Shown here one piece after another: positions 1-9,654 of a DNA stretch of 50,819 nucleotides. The notes under the pieces were generated by a model. It searched no databases, was not told the DNA's origin, and saw nothing but the letters and a program-made list of their open reading frames with translations. Source of the DNA: Arsenophonus melophagi (GTDB lineage Bacteria; Pseudomonadota; Gammaproteobacteria; Enterobacterales; Enterobacteriaceae); the NCBI GenBank assembly GCA_032378655.1, contig JAVYJS010000008.1, positions 1 to 50,819 of the forward strand. Reading direction: 5' to 3'. Positions within the stretch are counted from its first letter, which is position 1. Each line of letters begins with the position of its first letter. Both the position numbers and the translations under genes were made by a program.

Positions 1-55
1 TATGGGATATGAGATCAATATAAGTATGAGATTAGTAATCGAATCATAGATCATT

Positions 56-105
56 AAAAGTATCATTAAACAATGAAGAAAAGTATCATTAAACAATGAA
101 GAAAA
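56..105. repeat. 23-nt tandem duplication
   Basis: Positions 56-78 and 79-101 are identical 23-nt copies in tandem, followed by four bases of a third copy. The sequence is non-coding. It fits replication slippage. Confidence 0.9.
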
Positions 106-740
106 TTTTTGTTAAAATGTAACAATGTTAATTATTTTTCAGAAATACAGTAAGTTCAAAATATTGAATATTATATTATATATATAATGGAAGCTTTTGT
201 TTATGTACTTTCGTGTATCATTGCTTATTTATTACATTATTAGTAATAAATATAATTAAAATTATTAAGTTAAATTGAAAGTTATAAACCATAGTCATTA
301 TGGTTAAAAAAATTAATACCGCTAGACAAAATAGTATAAAAGAATATTAAGCTTTACTTTTTATTAAAACTTTTTAAGTTATTTTTTGATAAAATAAGCT
401 TTTTATTTCCGTTTTGCTTTTGAAAGCACTACTACTTGTTATCAACACTTTTAAAAGTTCGTAGAAAATTGAGAAAATTGTCAGTTTTCAATGAAAACAT
501 CACTATGTTTCTTAGCTTCTATAAAACACTGACGTCTTTCCTTATCCAAGGAAAGGAGCAGCTCGCGCGAACAGCATGAATAATAATGTATTTCATATTT
601 TAAATTCATCAATTAAAATATGCTTATCTCTATTTAACGCTCAAATAGAGTTTAATTATCTTTTAGATAAAATTTAATATTAATGTGATTAATCTAATTG
701 TTAAAGAAACAAGAACATTGCTATTAAAATACTAATAAAG

Positions 741-758
741 CTTTGTTGATCAACAAAG
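741..758. repeat. 18-nt perfect palindrome
   Basis: CTTTGTTGA is followed directly by its reverse complement, giving 9-bp arms with no loop. It lies 150 bp upstream of ybhA. No function can be assigned. Confidence 0.7.
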
Positions 759-908
759 AAAAACTCATGAAACAAGGAAATTAGGTAATTTATTCTGGTA
801 AAACATCTTAATACTAATATTAGATTTGTAATCTAACAAAATATCTGTTAAAAATTTTTTATGCAAAATAGTAATAAGGTTAGTTAACGGCTATTATGAG
901 GCTAATTT

Positions 909-1727
909 ATGTCATATCATGTAATTGCTTTAGACCTTGATGGCACTCTGTTAGATGCTAATCAGAAGATTTTGCCACAATCTTTGGCTGCTATAAAGCA
1001 AGCGCGTTATCAAGGGATAAAAGTTATCATTGCTACAGGCAGGCATCATGTTGCTATTCATCCATTTTATCAAGCACTAAACTTAGATACTCCTGCAATC
1101 TGTTGCAATGGAACTTATCTCTACGACTATAAGGCTAAAAAAGTACTAGAATCAGATCCCTTATCGATAGAAGAGGCAACGAAAGTGGTTGCACATTTAC
1201 AAGGTACTGATATCAACCACTTAATGTACGTGGATAATGCTATGCTATATCAGCAACATAATGATACTATCGAACGCACATTGAGATGGGCAGATTCCTT
1301 ACCTAAAAATCAACGTCCTAATATCCATAGGATTAATAATTTTCACACTGCTATTCATCAAGTGAGCGCTATTTGGAAATTTGTTACCTGTACACCTGAT
1401 ATCCAAAAATTACGCATTTTTAGTCAAATTATTCAGCATGAACTAGAACTAGCTTGTGAATGGTCATGGTTTAATCAAGTTGATATTGCTAAAAAAGGAA
1501 ATAGTAAGGGTGTGCGTTTACAGCGTTGGGTTGAATCACAAGGCTTAACGATGAAAGAAGTTATTGCTTTTGGTGATAATTTCAATGATATCAGCATGCT
1601 CACTGCTGCTGGTCTAGGCGTTGCAATGGGTAATAGTTGTGATGAAGTCAAAAAATATGCCGATATAATTACAGATCAAAATATCGCTCCTGGAATTGCT
1701 TCGGTGATAAAAAAATATGTACTATAA
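909..1727 (+). CDS. ybhA: pyridoxal phosphate phosphatase YbhA (HAD superfamily)
   Basis: The 272-residue protein is a cytoplasmic haloacid-dehalogenase phosphatase of the Cof/type IIB group. In E. coli YbhA dephosphorylates pyridoxal 5'-phosphate and related sugar phosphates. HAD motif I, LDLDGTLL, is at residues 8-15 with both aspartates. The TGRHHVAIHPFYQAL stretch and the CNGTYLYDY stretch match YbhA rather than its paralogues YidA or YbiV. Motif III/IV is the late GDNFNDISML segment. Length equals that of E. coli YbhA. The ATG follows a weak TGAGG. The gene stands alone, flanked by 0.9 kb of empty DNA on each side, and is not linked to fbp in E. coli. Family is sure; physiological substrate in this organism is inferred. 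Confidence 0.93.
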   Translation: MSYHVIALDLDGTLLDANQKILPQSLAAIKQARYQGIKVIIATGRHHVAIHPFYQALNLDTPAICCNGTYLYDYKAKKVLESDPLSIEEATKVVAHLQGTDINHLMYVDNAMLYQQHNDTIERTLRWADSLPKNQRPNIHRINNFHTAIHQVSAIWKFVTCTPDIQKLRIFSQIIQHELELACEWSWFNQVDIAKKGNSKGVRLQRWVESQGLTMKEVIAFGDNFNDISMLTAAGLGVAMGNSCDEVKKYADIITDQNIAPGIASVIKKYVL

Positions 1728-2159
1728 AGGATAGTACCGTTACTGTAATCGAAGATTAGTAATAACACCCTGAACTTTTGCATTAATTCATTTGTCCTGA
1801 TTTATTTACAGATTCTCTTTTGTCAACAAAAAAAGCCTTTACTAAAACATAAAGTACTCATTAATATGAGCTTATCATACAGTATCTTTATTATTGTTAA
1901 TAATTATAAAACACCGAAATCATGGCGTAACGCTATGACGATTGTACTATGACTCTTGATGGCGCTTAAGATGTTACTTATTGGTTCAACACCTCTCATC
2001 AAAATGAATTAAAGAACACTCAATAAAATATCAAATAATGGCGTAATAATTTTACGCTTTTATTATCTAATAAGTATAACTGTATTGCTCTAATAATACC
2101 ATATTTCATACTAACTTTCATTACAGAGAAAACTATAAAGCTCAAAAGCTTATTGCTTG

Positions 2160-2217
2160 AAAGTACAACTCATTTTATGCATTTTAAAATAAAAATGCAT
2201 AAAATGAGTTGTACTTT
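2160..2217. repeat. long palindrome, 26-bp perfect arms, 6-nt loop
   Basis: Positions 2160-2185 are exactly complementary to 2192-2217, with the six-base spacer AAAATA between. It lies mid-spacer, about 430 bp past ybhA, and has no coding function. It is the second longest of the palindromes in the window. Confidence 0.95.
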
Positions 2218-2230
2218 ATTTAGGTTACTA

Positions 2231-2262
2231 AACCATTGATTAAATCAACCATTAATTAAATC
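2231..2262. repeat. 16-nt tandem duplication
   Basis: Copies at 2231-2246 and 2247-2262 differ at one base. It lies 13 bp after the 26-bp palindrome. Confidence 0.8.
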
Positions 2263-2327
2263 GATGCAAGTTATTGTACCAACACCACAAAACAAAAGTT
2301 CCTCTTGATCAAAGATTAGTATAAATG

Positions 2328-2345
2328 CCACTATCATGATAGTGG
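2328..2345. repeat. 18-nt perfect palindrome
   Basis: CCACTATCA is followed directly by its reverse complement TGATAGTGG. It lies in the spacer upstream of fbp; an operator is possible but unsupported. Confidence 0.7.
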
Positions 2346-2652
2346 AAAAATCTCTAAATTTATTGCATCTGCAACGCTAAATTATGCATAAAGTTATTCT
2401 ATAATAAGTCGTGCACGGTGCTACATAACTGAAATATACATGTTCGTCTCTTCTGAACCATAAAAGTCTATGTAGTTACTTCAGTAAAACCAGAAACCTT
2501 TTACTGATTATAAAATATGATCTTTTATCTGCATGATTCTACCTAAGAATGTACGTTCTTTTCTAGTTCAAAGTCTAATTAAAAGATTTTTTTGCATCGC
2601 TTTAGTGTGAATACACTTCATTAAAAACCTCTATAAATTTTAAGGTCTGCTC

Positions 2653-3660
2653 ATGAAAACATTAGACGAATTTATCATTAAAAAACAATATGATTTTCCT
2701 TCTTTTTCTTGTGAACTCACGGCTTTATTATCAGCCATTACATTAAGCGCAAAAATTATTTACCGCGATATTAATCAAGCGGGCTTTTTTGATTTTTTAA
2801 GCGAACATGGTGCTGCTAATACTCAAGATGAAGCTCAAATGAAATTTGACCGTTATGCGCATGAAAAGCTAAAAGCAGCTTTTCATGCGCAAAGAGAAGT
2901 GGCTGGCATTGCCTCTGAAGAAGAAGATGAAATCATTATTTTCCATGGTAATCAAGCAGAAAATGCAAAATATGCTGTGTTAATGGATCCGTTGGACGGT
3001 TCATCAAATATTGACGTTAATGTTTCCATAGGAACTATTTTCTCTATTTATCACCGTATTACTCCAATAGGTCAACCAATTAGCAATAAAGATTTTTTAC
3101 AACCTGGTCATCAACAAGTTGCTGCTGGCTATATAGTATACGGTCCTTCAATCATGCTAGTCTATACCATCGGCGATGGCGTATATGTTTTTACTTATGA
3201 TCCTTCTCTCGGTATTTTCTTTCTATCTCACGAAAGAGTAATGTTTCCAAAAAAAGGGAGTATATATTCAATCAATGAAGGAAATTATAATACATTCCCT
3301 TCGGGTATAAAAAAATATATAAAATATTGTCAGGAGCAAGATAAAACTACACTGCGCCCTTATACTGCCCGTTATATTGGCTCTCTGGTAGCAGATTTTC
3401 ATCGAAATTTACTAAAAGGTGGAATTTATATTTATCCTAGTACTTCAAATTATCTTACAGGTAAATTACGTTTACTATATGAATGTAACCCACTTGCTTT
3501 TTTAGCAGAACAAGCTGAAGGTAAAGCAAGTGATGGCACTAATAGAATTTTAGATATTGTTCCAACGCAACTACATCAACGTGTACCTTTCTTTGTTGGA
3601 ACAAAATCTATGGTAGAGAAAGCTGAGAGTTTTATGCTGCAATCTGCAATTCATGTATGA
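2653..3660 (+). CDS. fbp: fructose-1,6-bisphosphatase class I
   Basis: The protein hydrolyses fructose 1,6-bisphosphate to fructose 6-phosphate, the committed late step of gluconeogenesis, in the cytoplasm with Mg2+. It has 335 residues against 332 in E. coli. The metal-binding segment ASEEEDE and the signature DPLDGSSNIDVNVSIGT are intact. The C-terminal half keeps GSLVADFHRNLLKGGIYIYPST and ECNPLAFLAEQA. The ATG is preceded by AAGG about 9 bases upstream. ppa follows 160 bp downstream in the same direction. In E. coli the two genes are separated by the ytfQRT-yjfF sugar-transport operon, which is missing here. A terminator-like hairpin lies between fbp and ppa. The gene appears functional. 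Confidence 0.97.
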   Translation: MKTLDEFIIKKQYDFPSFSCELTALLSAITLSAKIIYRDINQAGFFDFLSEHGAANTQDEAQMKFDRYAHEKLKAAFHAQREVAGIASEEEDEIIIFHGNQAENAKYAVLMDPLDGSSNIDVNVSIGTIFSIYHRITPIGQPISNKDFLQPGHQQVAAGYIVYGPSIMLVYTIGDGVYVFTYDPSLGIFFLSHERVMFPKKGSIYSINEGNYNTFPSGIKKYIKYCQEQDKTTLRPYTARYIGSLVADFHRNLLKGGIYIYPSTSNYLTGKLRLLYECNPLAFLAEQAEGKASDGTNRILDIVPTQLHQRVPFFVGTKSMVEKAESFMLQSAIHV

Positions 3661-3722
3661 AACTCGAGCATCATTTATGATATGAATCATATCATTATTA
3701 GTTTTGCTAATAGCAACGAGCT

Positions 3723-3752
3723 AAAAGCTTACTATCAAGTAAGCTTTTGTTT
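3723..3752 (+). terminator. fbp rho-independent terminator
   Basis: AAAAGCTTAC (3723-3732), a six-base loop, its exact complement GTAAGCTTTT (3739-3748), then GTTTT. The 10-bp stem with a T-rich tail lies 62 bp after the fbp stop and before ppa. This is the most classical terminator in the window. Confidence 0.6.
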
Positions 3753-3809
3753 TAGTGACAACTCAAATCAATTACAGCTGCATAGTTGCCACTCCACTTA
3801 ACTTGCTAC

Positions 3810-3814
3810 AAGGA
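3810..3814 (+). promoter_or_regulatory. ribosome binding site deciding the ppa start
   Basis: AAGGA six bases before the ATG at 3821 supports this start. The frame stays open upstream to an ATG at 3755, but the extra 22 residues match nothing in Ppa, while the start at 3821 gives MSLNNVPAGK, as in the family. Confidence 0.75.
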
Positions 3815-3820
3815 TATTTT

Positions 3821-4345
3821 ATGAGTCTAAATAACGTACCAGCAGGGAAAGAACTTCCCGGACATATCTATGTCATTATAGAAATTCCAGCTAATTCTAA
3901 TCCAATAAAATATGAATGCGATAAAAGATCTGGAGCTATCTTTGTCGATCGGTTTATACCTACTGCTATGTTTTATCCATGTAATTATGGTTATATCAAT
4001 AATACTCTCTCTCTAGATGGAGATCCTCTTGATGTTTTGGTTCCAACACCTTATCCGCTACAACCTGGCGTAGTGATTAGTTGTCGCCCGATTGGTATCT
4101 TAAAAATGATAGATGAATCCGGTGAAGATGCAAAATTAATTGCTGTACCTCATTCTAAATTAACTAAAGAATACGATCATATTAAGGATATTAATGATTT
4201 ACCTGTATTATTACGTACTCAAATTAAACATTTCTTTGAGCACTATAAAGATTTAGAACATGGGAAATGGGTAAAAGTAGAGAGTTGGGAAAATGTTGAT
4301 GCAGCAAATGCTGAAATCCTCGCCTCTTTTGAGAGAGGAGGCTAA
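3821..4345 (+). CDS. ppa: inorganic pyrophosphatase
   Basis: This cytoplasmic family I enzyme hydrolyses pyrophosphate to two phosphates, pulling biosynthetic reactions forward. The 174-residue product compares with 176 in E. coli. Signature features are IPANSNPIKYE near the N-terminus, the metal-binding DGDPLDVLV motif (three conserved aspartates), CRPIGILKM, GEDAKLIAVP and KEYDHIKDINDLP. The C-terminal ASFERGG ends slightly earlier and differently from E. coli (ASFERAKNK), so the last codons have been remodelled. The start was chosen from the Shine-Dalgarno at 3810-3814 and from alignment to the family N-terminus. It lies after fbp and the fbp terminator, so it probably has its own promoter. 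Confidence 0.97.
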   Translation: MSLNNVPAGKELPGHIYVIIEIPANSNPIKYECDKRSGAIFVDRFIPTAMFYPCNYGYINNTLSLDGDPLDVLVPTPYPLQPGVVISCRPIGILKMIDESGEDAKLIAVPHSKLTKEYDHIKDINDLPVLLRTQIKHFFEHYKDLEHGKWVKVESWENVDAANAEILASFERGG

Positions 4346-5139
4346 ATGCTACAACATTATACTTTTACTGTTTTAAAATAAAAGTAAAAAGCACAAGCAT
4401 AAGCTATTTACTACCATACATTATGGAGGCAGCTCTCTTTTAAGAGTCCTTCTAATTATTTTGCTGTTTTGAAACGGCATGGTTACATATGTTATAACTG
4501 AATATTCAGTATAATTACAACGCAGTGTATCGTCATTAAAGTTAAAATTTATAAAAGTAGATCTAATGATCTAATCAATAGCAGATATGGCTCAAAAATT
4601 CTAAAAACAATTTCACTACCAAATGATAGTGTAGTTCATGCTACAAGAGAACGAACTATTCATGCAATTTTTTAGCTAAAATTAGTTATTTTACCATTTA
4701 TTACCAACTTAGATAATTGTTATACCATCACATTTTATCAATGATCTAATATCAAGCTGGAAATACTCATGATTTCATTAATAGCTTACAAATATTTCCA
4801 CTGCTAAAATACCAATATTAATTGGTAAGATTATGATTATGTCTTAAATAATTCTTAGACCATTATTACTAAATAGGCTATTTAATAACATTTTCGTGTA
4901 TTTATACATATTGTCACTTCTGAAACGTTCCAATAAAATGTCGCGTAATATATACGCAATCCAGAAATCTTTAGCATGAATAATATTTCATGTATATCAT
5001 TTTCATAAAAATTTCTGTATAAATAGAAACTTACAACAGTATATTAGACTCTTAAGTGCAGAGTGCTGGTGAAAATATTATTAATATGAATAATTAGTTA
5101 TATGATTCATGAATGATCTAGAGTGCACAAAACGCTATA

Positions 5140-5178
5140 ATATTATTTTATATATTATTAGAATATATAAAATAATAT
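5140..5178. repeat. palindrome, 17-bp perfect arms, 5-nt loop
   Basis: Positions 5140-5156 pair exactly with 5162-5178; the loop is ATTAG. Both arms are almost wholly A and T. It lies 73 bp before the longest palindrome of the window. Confidence 0.9.
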
Positions 5179-5250
5179 CCCACTACACTCTACAGTGTTT
5201 AACTAAGAGTATAACTAATAAATAACATTATATTAGTTACAAATGTGAAG

Positions 5251-5307
5251 CAGAAAACCATTTTGCACATATTTATTGACAATAAATATGTGCAAAATGG
5301 TTTTCTG
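5251..5307. repeat. longest palindrome, 27-bp perfect arms, 3-nt loop
   Basis: Positions 5251-5277 pair exactly with 5281-5307 around the loop GAC. It is intergenic, 187 bp downstream of the 3' end of the tRNA-Ser gene, which is transcribed leftward, so it could serve as a processing or termination hairpin for that transcript. There is no T-tract directly after it on either strand. Confidence 0.95.
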
Positions 5308-5493
5308 TGTATTTCTTGTTGAAATGAAGAAAGCAGTAGAAGAGAATCTTGCTTAGATGAAACACTGCCTTACCAATTGAAAAGGCTATCTTAGCAATGA
5401 ATAAAAAGAGTGAAGTAACGATAATCAGTTCTAGCAATATATTTTTATATTATGCTTCATTATTTTTTTTAAGCTATCTATAGCTGATAAAAT

Positions 5494-5581
5494 TGGCGGA
5501 AGGATAGAGATTCGAACTCTAGGATAGTTTCCTATCGGCGGTTTTCAAGACCGCTGCCTTCAACCGCTCGGCCATCCTTCC
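5494..5581 (-). tRNA. serT: tRNA-Ser (anticodon UGA)
   Basis: Read on the minus strand, the 88-nt gene begins GGAAGGATGGCCGAGCGGTT and ends CTTCCGCCA, so the CCA tail is encoded. The anticodon stem-loop CGGTCTTGAAAACCG carries TGA, reading UCN serine codons. A long variable arm (GATAGGAAACTATC) of serine type is present, and the T loop is GTTCGAATC. Acceptor strands GGAAGGA and TCCTTCC pair fully. Length equals E. coli serT. It is isolated, with more than 1 kb of non-coding DNA on both sides. Confidence 0.97.
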
Positions 5582-5917
5582 ATGATGGAAGGCATTATCC
5601 AAAAAATGTGATGAGCTTGTCTAGACTTTAATATAAAAATTATTCTGAAAATTTTACTAAGATAAAATAGTTCTTATAAAGAAGGTTCTTGTTCTGCTAC
5701 AAGAATCATCATAAATCTATTTTGACTAGTATTATCATTCATGCGCTTTTGTAACTGATTTTAAGTGTTAAAAGCTTGATTATATTATTGTTATATGTAT
5801 TTATATACATTTACTGATCATGACTATCATTAGTAGAACAGTTATATTGCCGATTATAATGATAATATGACAAAATAACTTTAATATGAATTTAAGGTTT
5901 CTTGATAGAGCAAGCAC

Positions 5918-5959
5918 ATTCTTATCTATCATCTTTCTCTAAAGATGATAGATAAGAAT
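5918..5959. repeat. palindrome, 19-bp perfect arms, 4-nt loop
   Basis: Positions 5918-5936 pair exactly with 5941-5959 around CTCT. It is intergenic, more than 300 bp from any gene. Confidence 0.93.
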
Positions 5960-6854
5960 TAATACTCCATAAACTAAACCAACATTTAGTGTTGTTGGTT
6001 TAAACAAATGAAATAGTTACATTTCACACTAAATTATAGTTCATAATTACGATATTAGGATCGTAATTAATAGTTTTAGCATTGATAATGCTTTTTTTAC
6101 AAAAAATAAATATACACAGGTTATGTCTAATTATACAGCTTTAATTTTTCTAATATTGCATATCACCTGCAACGCGAAATATGATGAACCTTTATCTATA
6201 ATTTAATAAAGGCAGATTTATATTAGATTTATAAGTATCTAAAATATAGATACTAAATATTTATTAATTGTCTAATAGTAACTTTAACTATTTTCATTCA
6301 TTTCAAAAAATGAATTTCATGTAAAAACTAATGTCATCAATGACTTATCAATTAGCCTATCAATTCTTTCTTTTTTTAAAAGACTTAAAAGTCAGGCTAT
6401 GTTACTACTATATTATATCAGTACATCTGATAGATGAAGATATGTTGATTACTTCTCATTAAAATCATATTATTAAATACAATATTACAAACTTTTTTCT
6501 TTTTTCTCATTCTCTCACACCTTATATCACTAATATAAGCTGATCCATTCCATAGATAATTTTAATAATTGAAGATTGATAGTACTTTTTATGATCACTC
6601 AATTAATCATCAAATTACTTTTGATAAATAAGTATGATAAATAAAAAAATATTTTTTAAAAACTATTTTAAATAGATTTGGTATATTCAAAATCTTGATA
6701 TAGATAATAATTGATTAAAAGAAATTCTTTAATTTTATAATGTTGCATGATTAAATTCTAGAATTTAATATTTGCAGTTATATATTAGTAGATCATAGTC
6801 ATTTCTGCAAAAAAACTGAATATATTAAGATATATATACAGAATTAAACTTAAG

Positions 6855-6895
6855 AATTTTTTAATTATAAAGCTTTGCTTTATAATTAAAAAATT
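6855..6895 (-). terminator. 19-bp hairpin behind gyrA, possible terminator
   Basis: Positions 6855-6873 pair exactly with 6877-6895 around TTT. It starts 15 bp after the gyrA stop codon on the minus strand. A terminator role is suggested by position, and the stem itself carries a run of six T on either strand. There is no separate T-tract after the stem, so it could equally belong to the general palindrome population of this window. Confidence 0.45.
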
Positions 6896-6910
6896 GTATA
6901 TTCCAAATAT

Positions 6911-9466
6911 TTAGTCATCATCTGCCTCTGCTTCAAGCTCAACTTCAACAACGCGTTGCAAACCAACTACTTTTTCATCTTTAGTAGTACGAATTAAAGT
7001 AACGCCCTGAGTATTTCTTCCAATAATATTAATCTCTTCCACTCGAGTACGTACCAATGTACCAGAATCAGTAATTATCATAATTTGATCATTTTTTCCT
7101 ACCTGAATTGCCCCAACAACATTACCATTACGTTTACTAATTTTCATTGCAATGACACCTTGGACAGCACGTGACTTTATTGGAAACGCACTGAGCAAAG
7201 TGCGTTTACCATAACCATTTTTAGTAACGGTTAAAATATCACCATCACTGCGCGGTATAATCAACGAAATAACTTTATCTCCAGCTTGTAACTTCATACC
7301 TCTTATTCCAATAGCTGTTCGTCCCATAGGACGAACAGAATTTTCCATAAAACGCACTACTTTACCTGCAGCAGAGAAAAGCATCACCTCATTTTTACCT
7401 TTAGTTAAATCAACGCCAATTAATTCATCGCCTTCATTCAGTCGCACGGCAATAATCCCAACACTTCTAGGACGACTAAAATCTTTTAAGGCAGTTTTTT
7501 TAACGACACCGCTTGCAGTGGCCATAAATACATAATGATCATCATCAAATTCACGTACAGGTAGGATTGCAGTGATACGTTCATTTTTTTCTAATGGTAA
7601 TAAATTAACTATTGGTCGTCCACGAGCTCCGCGACTAGCTTCTGTTAATTGGTAAACTTTCATCCAATAGATTTGTCCTCGACTTGAGAAGCATAGAATT
7701 GTGTCATGGGTGTTAGCAACTAACAAACGTTCAATAAAATCTTCCGCTTTAATACACGTTGCTGATTTACCTTTACCTCCGCGTCTTTGTGCTGCGTAAT
7801 CAGCAAGTGGTTGGTATTTTACATACCCATAATGTGATAATGTAACGATTACATCTTCTTGATTAATCAAATCCTCAATATTAATATCATCGCTATTTTC
7901 AATAATTTCTGTACGTCTTAGATCATGATACTTTTCTTTAATTACTTCTAGATCTTCGCGTATAACTTCCATTAAACGTTCTGGACTTGCTAATATATAT
8001 AGCAATGCCGTAATTTTTTTTAATAACTCACGATGCTCATCTAATATTTTATTATTCTCTAAGCTAGTTAATTTTTGTAAGTGCAAGTCGAGAATTGCCT
8101 GAGATTGTAGTTCAGTTAAATAATATGGACCATCTCGCACACCGCTCTGAGTTTCACACCACTGAGGATAAATTATATTTTTATCGACACCTTCTAACAT
8201 TGCAGCAACATTACCTAATTGCCAAGGTTGAGCAATTAAAGCTAATTTTGCTTCATGAGGCGTCGATGCTTGTCGGATACGCGCAATAATCAGATCAATA
8301 TTCGCTAATGCAATAGAAAGTGCTTCCAATATATGCACACGATTACGCGCTTTACGCAATTCAAAAATAGCCCACCGAGTAACTACTTCTCTACGGTGGC
8401 GTATGAAAGCTGCAAGCATTTCTTTTAAATTTAAAAGCCTTGGCTGACCATCACATAAAGCGACCATGTTAATACCAAATGAAACCTGAAGTTGAGTGAG
8501 GGAGTACAAATTATTTAGTACCACTTTTGCCACTGCATCCCGCTTGATTTCAATCACAATGCGCATGCCATCTTTATCAGACTCATCACGTAATGCACCA
8601 ATTCCATCAACACGCTTGTCTTTCACTAACGTAGCAATGTGTTCAATTAAACGGGCTTTGTTAACCTGATAGGGAATTTCATTGATAATTATCATTTCGC
8701 GGCCATTTTTATCATCAATTTCAATATTAGCACGTCCACGAATATAGACTTTTCCGCGCCCAGTCCGGTATGCATCAATAATACCGTGTCGACCATTAAT
8801 AATCGCAGCAGTTGGAAAATCAGGGCCTGGAATATAATCTAGTAATCCTTCAATACTAATATTTTCATCGTCGATATAAGCTAAACAGCCATCAATGACT
8901 TCACTAAGGTTATGAGGTGGAATGTTGGTAGCCATGCCAACAGCAATTCCTGAAGAACCGTTAACTAACAAGTTGGGAATTCGTGTTGGCATTACATCAG
9001 GGATTTGCTCTGTACCATCATAGTTAGGGCTAAAATTGACAGTTTCCTTATCTAAATCCTTCAATAACTCGTGGGCAATCTTTGCCATGCGTACTTCGGT
9101 ATAACGCATGGCAGCAGCAGAATCGCCATCAATAGAACCAAAATTACCTTGTCCATCTACCAACATATAACGCATAGAAAAAGGTTGTGCTAAGCGTACT
9201 ATCGCATCATATACAGCACTATCGCCATGGGGATGGTATTTACCAATGACGTCACCAACTATACGAGCTGATTTTTTGTATGGTTTATTCCAATCATTAC
9301 CTAAAACATTCATCGCATATAAGACGCGACGGTGCACAGGTTTTAATCCATCTCGTACATCTGGAAGAGCACGTCCAATAATTACAGACATCGCATAATC
9401 CAAATAAGAGCTTTTCAATTCTTCTTCAATATTGATCGGGGTAATTTCTCTCGCTATATCACTCAT
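6911..9466 (-). CDS. gyrA: DNA gyrase subunit A
   Basis: The breakage-reunion subunit of the ATP-dependent type II topoisomerase introduces negative supercoils together with GyrB. It has 851 residues against 875 in E. coli. The N-terminus aligns without gaps, so the catalytic tyrosine of MRYTEVRMAKI is Tyr122, and Ser83 and Asp87 of the quinolone-resistance region (HPHGDSAVYD) are the sensitive type. The GyrA box QRRGGKG, needed for DNA wrapping and supercoiling, begins the C-terminal beta-pinwheel. The acidic tail ends EAEADDD and is shorter than usual. The ATG is preceded on the minus strand by GGAGTAGGAG. It is divergent from ubiG, 188 bp away, as in E. coli. A 19-bp hairpin follows the stop. 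Confidence 0.98.
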   Translation of the reverse strand: MSDIAREITPINIEEELKSSYLDYAMSVIIGRALPDVRDGLKPVHRRVLYAMNVLGNDWNKPYKKSARIVGDVIGKYHPHGDSAVYDAIVRLAQPFSMRYMLVDGQGNFGSIDGDSAAAMRYTEVRMAKIAHELLKDLDKETVNFSPNYDGTEQIPDVMPTRIPNLLVNGSSGIAVGMATNIPPHNLSEVIDGCLAYIDDENISIEGLLDYIPGPDFPTAAIINGRHGIIDAYRTGRGKVYIRGRANIEIDDKNGREMIIINEIPYQVNKARLIEHIATLVKDKRVDGIGALRDESDKDGMRIVIEIKRDAVAKVVLNNLYSLTQLQVSFGINMVALCDGQPRLLNLKEMLAAFIRHRREVVTRWAIFELRKARNRVHILEALSIALANIDLIIARIRQASTPHEAKLALIAQPWQLGNVAAMLEGVDKNIIYPQWCETQSGVRDGPYYLTELQSQAILDLHLQKLTSLENNKILDEHRELLKKITALLYILASPERLMEVIREDLEVIKEKYHDLRRTEIIENSDDINIEDLINQEDVIVTLSHYGYVKYQPLADYAAQRRGGKGKSATCIKAEDFIERLLVANTHDTILCFSSRGQIYWMKVYQLTEASRGARGRPIVNLLPLEKNERITAILPVREFDDDHYVFMATASGVVKKTALKDFSRPRSVGIIAVRLNEGDELIGVDLTKGKNEVMLFSAAGKVVRFMENSVRPMGRTAIGIRGMKLQAGDKVISLIIPRSDGDILTVTKNGYGKRTLLSAFPIKSRAVQGVIAMKISKRNGNVVGAIQVGKNDQIMIITDSGTLVRTRVEEINIIGRNTQGVTLIRTTKDEKVVGLQRVVEVELEAEADDD

Positions 9467-9654
9467 GTAGCCACTGCTCCTACTCCTTCATATCATTTAG
9501 AAGTAGAATGATATCATAAAATTATCATGGTATAGAAAGTGAAACGTATAATATCAATAAAACATGTATCATGATTTAATATAATGCCATAGTTTATTAA
9601 GATGGATTAATATAATAAATACTAAAGGAGAAGGAGTAAGGAGTAAAGTGTCTG

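Larger units (their letters stand above)
1..908. other. gene-free AT-rich leader region
   Basis: No open reading frame with recognisable homology is seen on either strand. The stretch holds a 23-nt tandem duplication (56-101), a small 8-bp hairpin in a GC-richer patch near 531-576, and an 18-nt perfect palindrome at 741-758. It looks like eroded former coding DNA. Confidence 0.6.
1728..2652. other. gene-free spacer ybhA-fbp
   Basis: There is no plausible gene. It holds a palindrome with 26-bp arms (2160-2217), a near-perfect 16-nt tandem duplication (2231-2262) and an 18-nt palindrome (2328-2345). ybhA and fbp are not neighbours in E. coli, so this is a synteny breakpoint. Confidence 0.6.
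4346..5493. other. gene-free spacer ppa-tRNA-Ser
   Basis: No gene is recognised on either strand. Two long palindromes sit close together near its end, at 5140-5178 and 5251-5307. The rest is low-complexity AT-rich DNA. Confidence 0.6.
5582..6910. other. gene-free spacer tRNA-Ser-gyrA
   Basis: No gene is recognised. It contains palindromes at 5918-5959 and 6855-6895 and a 9-bp inverted repeat near 6044-6068. The last palindrome is just beyond the gyrA stop. Confidence 0.6.

Noticed and set aside
3755..3820. N-terminal extension of ppa by 22 residues
   Set aside because: The extension has no match in pyrophosphatases and the true start at 3821 has a Shine-Dalgarno.
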